NCBI GenBank assembly: GCA_013519935.1
Contig: JACDUA010000047.1
Coordinates: 1-36,488, forward strand
Source of the DNA: Ectothiorhodospiraceae bacterium WFHF3C12
GTDB taxonomy: Bacteria > Pseudomonadota > Gammaproteobacteria > Nitrococcales > Nitrococcaceae
Length of the DNA: 36,488 bases
Direction: 5' to 3'
Below, piece by piece: positions 32,254-36,488 of the stretch; position 1 is the stretch's first letter; each line of letters begins with the position of its first letter. Under the pieces are notes generated by a model. That model made no database searches. It had not been told where the DNA came from and saw only the letters and a list, made by a program, of their open reading frames with translations. A program made the position numbers and the translations under genes.

Positions 32254-33912
32254 ATGAGCAAGAACGCCGTTGGGGGCGGATGGACGGCCGACGCCGCGTC
32301 GGTGACGCTGTTCTTCGTTCCGGTGCTGCATCCGTTGCTGATTCCGCTCGTCGGGGTTCCATCCCATCTGCTCTGGTGGGTCCACGTCTTCCCCGTAGCC
32401 GTCAGCGCCTACCGGTACGGGCGCGCCGGCGCCGTGCTCGCCGTATTGCTCAGCGCAATGGCGGTCATGGTCGGCGAGAGGCTATTCGGCGCCGGCTACG
32501 GTATTCCCGCCAACTGGGAAACGGCAATCGCGCTGACGACGGCTTTGACGGCCACCAACTTGCTCGTCGCGGGTTTCGCCCTGTCGACCGGCTGGGCGGC
32601 AAGGCGGCTTCACGACCTGGCCTATCGCGACGAGCTGACGTCGCTGCACAACCGGCGTCATCTCGAAGAGGTGCTGGCGGATTCGGGGTCCAGCGCCGGC
32701 TTTGCGATCCTGTTCCTGGACCTCGACGATCTCAAGACCGTCAACGACAGCCTCGGGCACGCCGCCGGGGACGCGGTCCTCGTGGCGTTCAGCGATCGGC
32801 TTCGGGGTTGCGTGCAGCCGGAAGACACGGTCGCGCGGTGGGCCGGCGACGAGTTCGTGGTCCTCATCGGGGGCGTCTCCGACGCCAGTGGCGCGACGGC
32901 GGTGGCCGAACGCATTCAGGACGCGCTGGCACGGCCGGTGATGGTGAGTGGCGTCGAAGTGACCATCAGCGCCAACATCGGCATCGCGCTCGGCGAGGCC
33001 GGGGGCGATTTCGAACGCCTGCTCCGCGAAGCGGACACGGCGCTCTACCGGGCCAAGGAGGGCGGCACCGGCGCGTATCGGCTCTTCGACCATCAGATGC
33101 ACGCCGAGGCCCGGCGGCGCCTGACTATCGTCAACGGGCTTCGCCGGGCGATCGAGAACGGCGAGCTGGTCAACTACTATCAACCGATTTTCGACGCACA
33201 GAACGGCGGGATCAGGGGCGCCGAGGCCCTGGTGCGCTGGCGGCACCCGGAGCAGGGCATGATCCCGCCCGGCGATTTCATTCCTCTGGCGGAAGCCTCC
33301 GGACTGATCGTGGACATCGGCCGAGCGGTTCTGGCGCAGGCGCTCCGGGACCTGCAGCACTGGCAAGCGGAAGATCTGCTACCCGAGGGCTTTTACCTCA
33401 CGATCAACGTCTCGGCCGTCGAGCTGCAGCAGAAGTCGTTCGTGGAGCACTTCACGGACGCATGCCGGCAGGTTGGCGTGGATACCGGGCGGCTCGTCAT
33501 AGAGATAACCGAAACGGCCGTCATGGCGACCGAGCGGCCGGCCGTAATGCCGTTGCACCGGCTCAAGGAAAACGGCCTCAGGCTGGCCATCGACGACTTC
33601 GGCAGCGGCTATTCCTCGCTTCGCTACCTCCACCGCATGCCGGTGGACATCCTCAAGATCGACCGGGAGCTGGTCCAGCAGATCGACGAGGACCAGACCT
33701 CCATCGTGCAGCCAATCGTGGACTTCGCCTCGGCGCTGGGCCTGGACGTCATCGCCGAAGGCATCGAGACCGAGACGCAGATCGCCCGGCTGAGAGCCCT
33801 CGGCGTGACCGGCCTGCAGGGTTTCGCTCTGGGCCGGCCCGGGCCGGCTGGCGATCTATTCGGCCTCGCCCCTGCTGAGGAACGCGGTCCGCAACTCGCA
33901 TCCCGGCGATAG
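32254..33912 (+). CDS. Membrane-anchored GGDEF-EAL protein (c-di-GMP turnover)
   Basis: 552 residues. Residues 15-115 hold about three membrane helices with a short periplasmic loop. The GGDEF domain (about 120-280) has AGDEF at 197-201, one change from GGDEF and often still active; the inhibitory I-site RxxD is lost (Gln188, Asp191). The EAL domain (about 295-540) has EALVRW (324-329), ITET (418-421), DDFGSGYSS (447-455), Lys468 and EGIET (502-506), all residues needed for metal binding and hydrolysis. It could both make and degrade c-di-GMP; the intact EAL makes phosphodiesterase activity the safer prediction. Ribosome-binding site is poor. Not linked by operon to the acyl-CoA genes. Confidence 0.93.
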   Translation: MSKNAVGGGWTADAASVTLFFVPVLHPLLIPLVGVPSHLLWWVHVFPVAVSAYRYGRAGAVLAVLLSAMAVMVGERLFGAGYGIPANWETAIALTTALTATNLLVAGFALSTGWAARRLHDLAYRDELTSLHNRRHLEEVLADSGSSAGFAILFLDLDDLKTVNDSLGHAAGDAVLVAFSDRLRGCVQPEDTVARWAGDEFVVLIGGVSDASGATAVAERIQDALARPVMVSGVEVTISANIGIALGEAGGDFERLLREADTALYRAKEGGTGAYRLFDHQMHAEARRRLTIVNGLRRAIENGELVNYYQPIFDAQNGGIRGAEALVRWRHPEQGMIPPGDFIPLAEASGLIVDIGRAVLAQALRDLQHWQAEDLLPEGFYLTINVSAVELQQKSFVEHFTDACRQVGVDTGRLVIEITETAVMATERPAVMPLHRLKENGLRLAIDDFGSGYSSLRYLHRMPVDILKIDRELVQQIDEDQTSIVQPIVDFASALGLDVIAEGIETETQIARLRALGVTGLQGFALGRPGPAGDLFGLAPAEERGPQLASRR

Positions 33913-34004
33913 GTGACACGCCTCCCATGCTATTGCTGCGTGTGAGCTCAGTGCTTCGCTGGAAGTGACGGCAGTCCGGGTTGCGTTTCACAACGGCAGG
34001 CCAT

Positions 34005-34016
34005 TGACCCGGGTCA
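34005..34016. promoter_or_regulatory. Perfect 12-bp palindrome before the CopD-like gene
   Basis: TGACCCGGGTCA, 88 bp before the ATG at 34104 in a 191-bp gap. Reminiscent of a dimeric regulator site; no -10/-35 around it is convincing. Confidence 0.3.
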
Positions 34017-34103
34017 CCCAACCGCTTGCCACCCCATGTAGGCTTCTACTCCCAATACCGGCTCAATCGAAACGTGCAGCCGACCGAAACAGGGAGCAGT
34101 CAG

Positions 34104-34622
34104 ATGAGCATCCAGCTCTACGGGTTCATACATATGCTTCACATACTGGGCGGGATCTTCTGGGTCGGCAGCAGCGTGCTCATGGCGGCCTTCCTCAATC
34201 CGACAGCCAGGCGGCTGGGCCCGGAGGGCAGGCGCTTCATGCAGTCGCTCCAGGTGGAGGCCAAGCTGCCTCTGGCGGCCAACGCCGCGGCCCTCATCAC
34301 GCTTCTCTCGGGAGCCGTGCTGTTCTGGATGGCTTCGGGAGGATTCGCCGCGAGCTGGTTTACGACGAGGTATGGGGCGGCTCTGACGTTCGGCAGTGTA
34401 TGCGCGTTGGCGGCATTCTCGGCGGGTATCGCAGTCCAACGGCCGGCCATGGCGCAAATAGCGCGGTTGCAGGTCAGGATGCCCCAGGCCGATGAGAATG
34501 AAGCAGCGGCCCTCAAGTCCCAAATAGCAGGCCTGCAGTCCCGCATGGCGGGCGCCGGGAAAGCCGCGGCGGCCTTGCTGGTCGTCTCCGCCGCGGCCAT
34601 GGCGCTTGCCCGCTTTGTCTGA
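34104..34622 (+). CDS. Small four-helix membrane protein, CopD-like
   Basis: 172 residues. Four hydrophobic segments at about 6-30, 58-78, 90-112 and 152-171; the first contains HMLHILGGIFWVGSS with His10 and His13, typical of CopD/DUF2269-type membrane proteins that begin with a WVG helix. A hydrophilic, helix-rich region (113-150) separates helices 3 and 4. GGGAG lies about 6 bases before the ATG; an upstream TTG-start extension of 26 residues is unlikely. Role in copper handling is only a possibility. Sits alone between the two c-di-GMP genes. Confidence 0.75.
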   Translation: MSIQLYGFIHMLHILGGIFWVGSSVLMAAFLNPTARRLGPEGRRFMQSLQVEAKLPLAANAAALITLLSGAVLFWMASGGFAASWFTTRYGAALTFGSVCALAAFSAGIAVQRPAMAQIARLQVRMPQADENEAAALKSQIAGLQSRMAGAGKAAAALLVVSAAAMALARFV

Positions 34623-34664
34623 GTCGGCCCGGTTTGCCATGGCGCAAGCGAAGAACTGGATTGA

Positions 34665-34768
34665 AGGAATAAGGTTTGAGACTTTGCGCGGCTGGAGACC
34701 GCGTAGATCGCTGTTCAAAATTTGCGCACTTTTCGAATAGAGTTCGAGACTGTCTCAAACCTATTCCA
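34665..34768. mobile_element. Possible MITE or insertion remnant bounded by inverted repeats
   Basis: The ends match as an inverted repeat: GGAATAAGGTTTGAGAC (34666-34682) versus GTCTCAAACCTATTCC (34752-34767), with 11 bp perfect and one extra base in the left arm. The interior is AT-richer than the surroundings and has no gene. No clear target duplication is seen, so this may also be a remnant of an insertion sequence. The remaining gap, 34769-34988, holds no supportable gene. Confidence 0.4.
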
Positions 34769-34988
34769 CAACCCTCCAAAAACAACAAGTTATAGAGCAC
34801 GTCAACAAGGGTCGGAGGACGTGCTGTACGCGCGACATCCCCGCGCTTGGGAACCACCTTCAGGGTGAAGTCACGCAGCGCTCCGATGCGGTCGTTGGGC
34901 AGCGGCGTCCCTACGGAAGCGTCTCTCTAGATGTGCGGTTGGTTTCGCGCGGGCACCCTACATCGATACCTCCGCACCATCGGGTGCA

Positions 34989-36488
34989 TCATCCGCCCAT
35001 TTGGCGGTAGGCCGAGGCGTGCAGCTGTTTCCGGATCGGCTCGAATTCCTGAATCACCCGTTTGCCCACGTAGCGGGCCTCGAACTCCGGCGGGCTGAGA
35101 GGCTTGCCAAACAGGAAGCCCTGCACTTCATCGAATCCGAGACGGTTGAGCAGGATCAGCTCGTCCACCGTCTCAACGCCCTCGGCCAGGGTCTTCGTGC
35201 CCAGCGCGTCCGCCAGGCGCTTGATCGCGTCGAGGACCGCCACCTTCTCCGGGACGTCGTGAGCCGCCGTTACGAAGCTGCGGTCGATCTTGATGCAGTT
35301 CACCGGAAAGTGCGTGAGCTGACTAAGGGAGGAATAGCCGGTACCGAAATCGTCCACCGCTATCTGCGCCCCCAGAGCCCGCAACCGCTCGACGATGGAC
35401 AGCGCGATTTCCGGGTTCTGCGCCAGCCAGGTCTCGGTAATCTCCAGGGTGAGGTAGTGGCCGGGCATGCGATGCCGATTCAGCGCTGCTGCAACCGACG
35501 AGATGATGCGTTTGCTGTTGAGGTCGACGCCCGAGAGGTTGATGCCGAGCCGTATTGGCTCGGGGTCCCGCCTGGACCAGGCGCTCCACTGCTCGACGGC
35601 CTTCTCGAGAACTTGGTTCGTGATGTCGCCGACCAGGCCGAGGGACTCCGCGACAGGGATGAACTCCGCGGGGGAGACAATTCCTCGGTGCGGCTCGTGC
35701 CAGCGAACCAGGGCCTCGGCGCCCACCACCCGGAACGTGTGCAGGTCGATCTGCGGCTGAAGCACGATTCCGAATTGTTGCTCGCGAATCGCCCGGCGGA
35801 GATCCGCTTCCAGCTTCAAGACGGTGCGTGTTTCCGAATCACCGGGGCCCGAGAAAACCGTGCAAACCTGGTCGGCCGTCTTGGCCCGCTGCAAGGCGCG
35901 TTCGCACGAATCCAGGACGACCGCGGCCGTATGCCCGTCTCTTGGCGCAATCGCCATCGCGAGCCAGAGGTCCAGGTTGACCTCGGTATCATCGACGGTG
36001 ATGGGCTCGGAAAAGGCGCTGCAGATCCTCGCGCCAATACCGCGCGCACGTTCCTCGCCTGCTCCCGGCGGGAAGACGATGATGAACTTGTCGCCTTCCA
36101 GTCGGGCGACTACGTCCGCCGGACCGGCATTGTCGCGGATACGCTGGGCCACACGTTGTATAACGGTGTCGCAAACCGAGCGCCCAAGCGCGTCGTTGAT
36201 GCGCGCCAATTGCCGCACGTCCAGCAGGAGCACACTGAAAGGGGCGTCACGCTCCAGCTGTCGTTCGATGACCTCTTCGGCCACCGCGCCTACCGGCAGG
36301 CCCGTGAGGGCGTCCGTTCGAATCGAGTGGAGGATTTCGGTGACTTGCTCGCGGCGATGCTCAAGGAGATAGGCGCCGGCCGCGACGAGCACCGACATCA
36401 CGGTGACGAAACCGAAACCCTTATAGGCCTGATAGGCGGCGAGTTCCTGTTTATTGGTAGCCAGGAATGCCGCGAGCTGGTCCGAGAA
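34989..36488 (-). CDS. Membrane-anchored protein with degenerate GGDEF and intact EAL (5' end missing)
   Basis: The frame is open to the right edge, so the N-terminus lies outside the window; 499 residues are visible. A membrane helix (about 24-43, FVTVMSVLVAAGAYLL) follows a short probable periplasmic stretch (AYQAYKGFG). The GGDEF domain has EGDKF at 131-135, so it should not make c-di-GMP. The EAL domain is intact: EALVRW (258-263), ITET (350-353), DDFGTGYSS (379-387), Lys400 and EGVET (436-440). It should hydrolyse c-di-GMP, with the GGDEF-like domain acting as a sensor. It converges on the CopD-like gene. An internal GTG at 36401 is not a convincing start, because the frame upstream keeps family character. 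Confidence 0.92.
   Translation of the reverse strand, partial: FSDQLAAFLATNKQELAAYQAYKGFGFVTVMSVLVAAGAYLLEHRREQVTEILHSIRTDALTGLPVGAVAEEVIERQLERDAPFSVLLLDVRQLARINDALGRSVCDTVIQRVAQRIRDNAGPADVVARLEGDKFIIVFPPGAGEERARGIGARICSAFSEPITVDDTEVNLDLWLAMAIAPRDGHTAAVVLDSCERALQRAKTADQVCTVFSGPGDSETRTVLKLEADLRRAIREQQFGIVLQPQIDLHTFRVVGAEALVRWHEPHRGIVSPAEFIPVAESLGLVGDITNQVLEKAVEQWSAWSRRDPEPIRLGINLSGVDLNSKRIISSVAAALNRHRMPGHYLTLEITETWLAQNPEIALSIVERLRALGAQIAVDDFGTGYSSLSQLTHFPVNCIKIDRSFVTAAHDVPEKVAVLDAIKRLADALGTKTLAEGVETVDELILLNRLGFDEVQGFLFGKPLSPPEFEARYVGKRVIQEFEPIRKQLHASAYRQMGG

Noticed and set aside
34770-34925. A minus-strand coding remnant reading about PLPNDRIGALRDFTLKVVPKR
   Set aside because: It has protein-like composition over about 50 codons but an upstream stop, no start with a ribosome-binding site and no family I recognise. 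Too weak to call as a pseudogene.

Overview
The window (GC-rich, with hydratase, acyl-CoA dehydrogenase, TRAP-transport and c-di-GMP genes and REP-like palindromes of the gammaproteobacterial type) looks like chromosomal DNA of an environmental, possibly halophilic, gammaproteobacterium. The many acidic proteins point the same way, but the genus cannot be fixed from the sequence. I see no rRNA, tRNA, CRISPR array or intact insertion sequence.

Layout. 1-5458 (minus): a seven-gene operon that starts with two hot-dog-fold dehydratase genes and continues with an ACAD11-like acyl-CoA dehydrogenase, an unrecognised protein with a duplicated Cys motif, an SDR, a quinone-oxidoreductase-like MDR and a second SDR cut by the window edge. 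5808-6965 (plus): an orphan TRAP solute-binding protein. 7294-11756 (minus): a biotin-dependent acyl-CoA carboxylase (beta, alpha) with an enoyl-CoA hydratase, ending in a clear intrinsic terminator. 12069-12710 (plus): a GST-family gene, followed by a 303-bp tandem duplication inside a cluster of REP-like palindromes. 13583-14581: bioB. 14603-15412 (minus): an AraC regulator. 15482-16261 (minus): a second crotonase. 16457-17134 (plus): tpm. 17210-19654 (minus): AMP-forming acyl-CoA ligase plus a DECR1-type dienoyl-CoA reductase. 19886-21040 (plus): acyl-CoA dehydrogenase. 21084-21746 (minus): TetR regulator. 22019-31613 (plus): ligase, acyl-CoA dehydrogenase, AtuA-family protein, a complete TRAP transporter (binding protein, small and large membrane subunits) and a third ligase. 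31756-31926: an unannotated 56-residue basic protein with a good promoter. 32254-36488: two GGDEF/EAL proteins flanking a small CopD-like membrane protein and a possible MITE remnant.

How it fits together. Import by TRAP, CoA activation by three ligases, dehydrogenation by three acyl-CoA dehydrogenases, hydration, carboxylation of a branched enoyl-CoA and an AtuA-family protein together resemble the Atu (acyclic terpene) and Liu (leucine/isovalerate) logic. The gene order differs from the known clusters, and the substrate is not evident.

The main new observation is regulatory. Four divergent intergenic regions (around 5.6, 11.97, 16.3 and 19.78 kb) carry five copies of the same palindrome, ACCAA-N4-TTGGT or close to it, often extended to TTGACCAA/TTGGTCAA. 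This makes the left 20 kb look like one repressor-controlled regulon; the TetR gene in the window is the natural candidate repressor.
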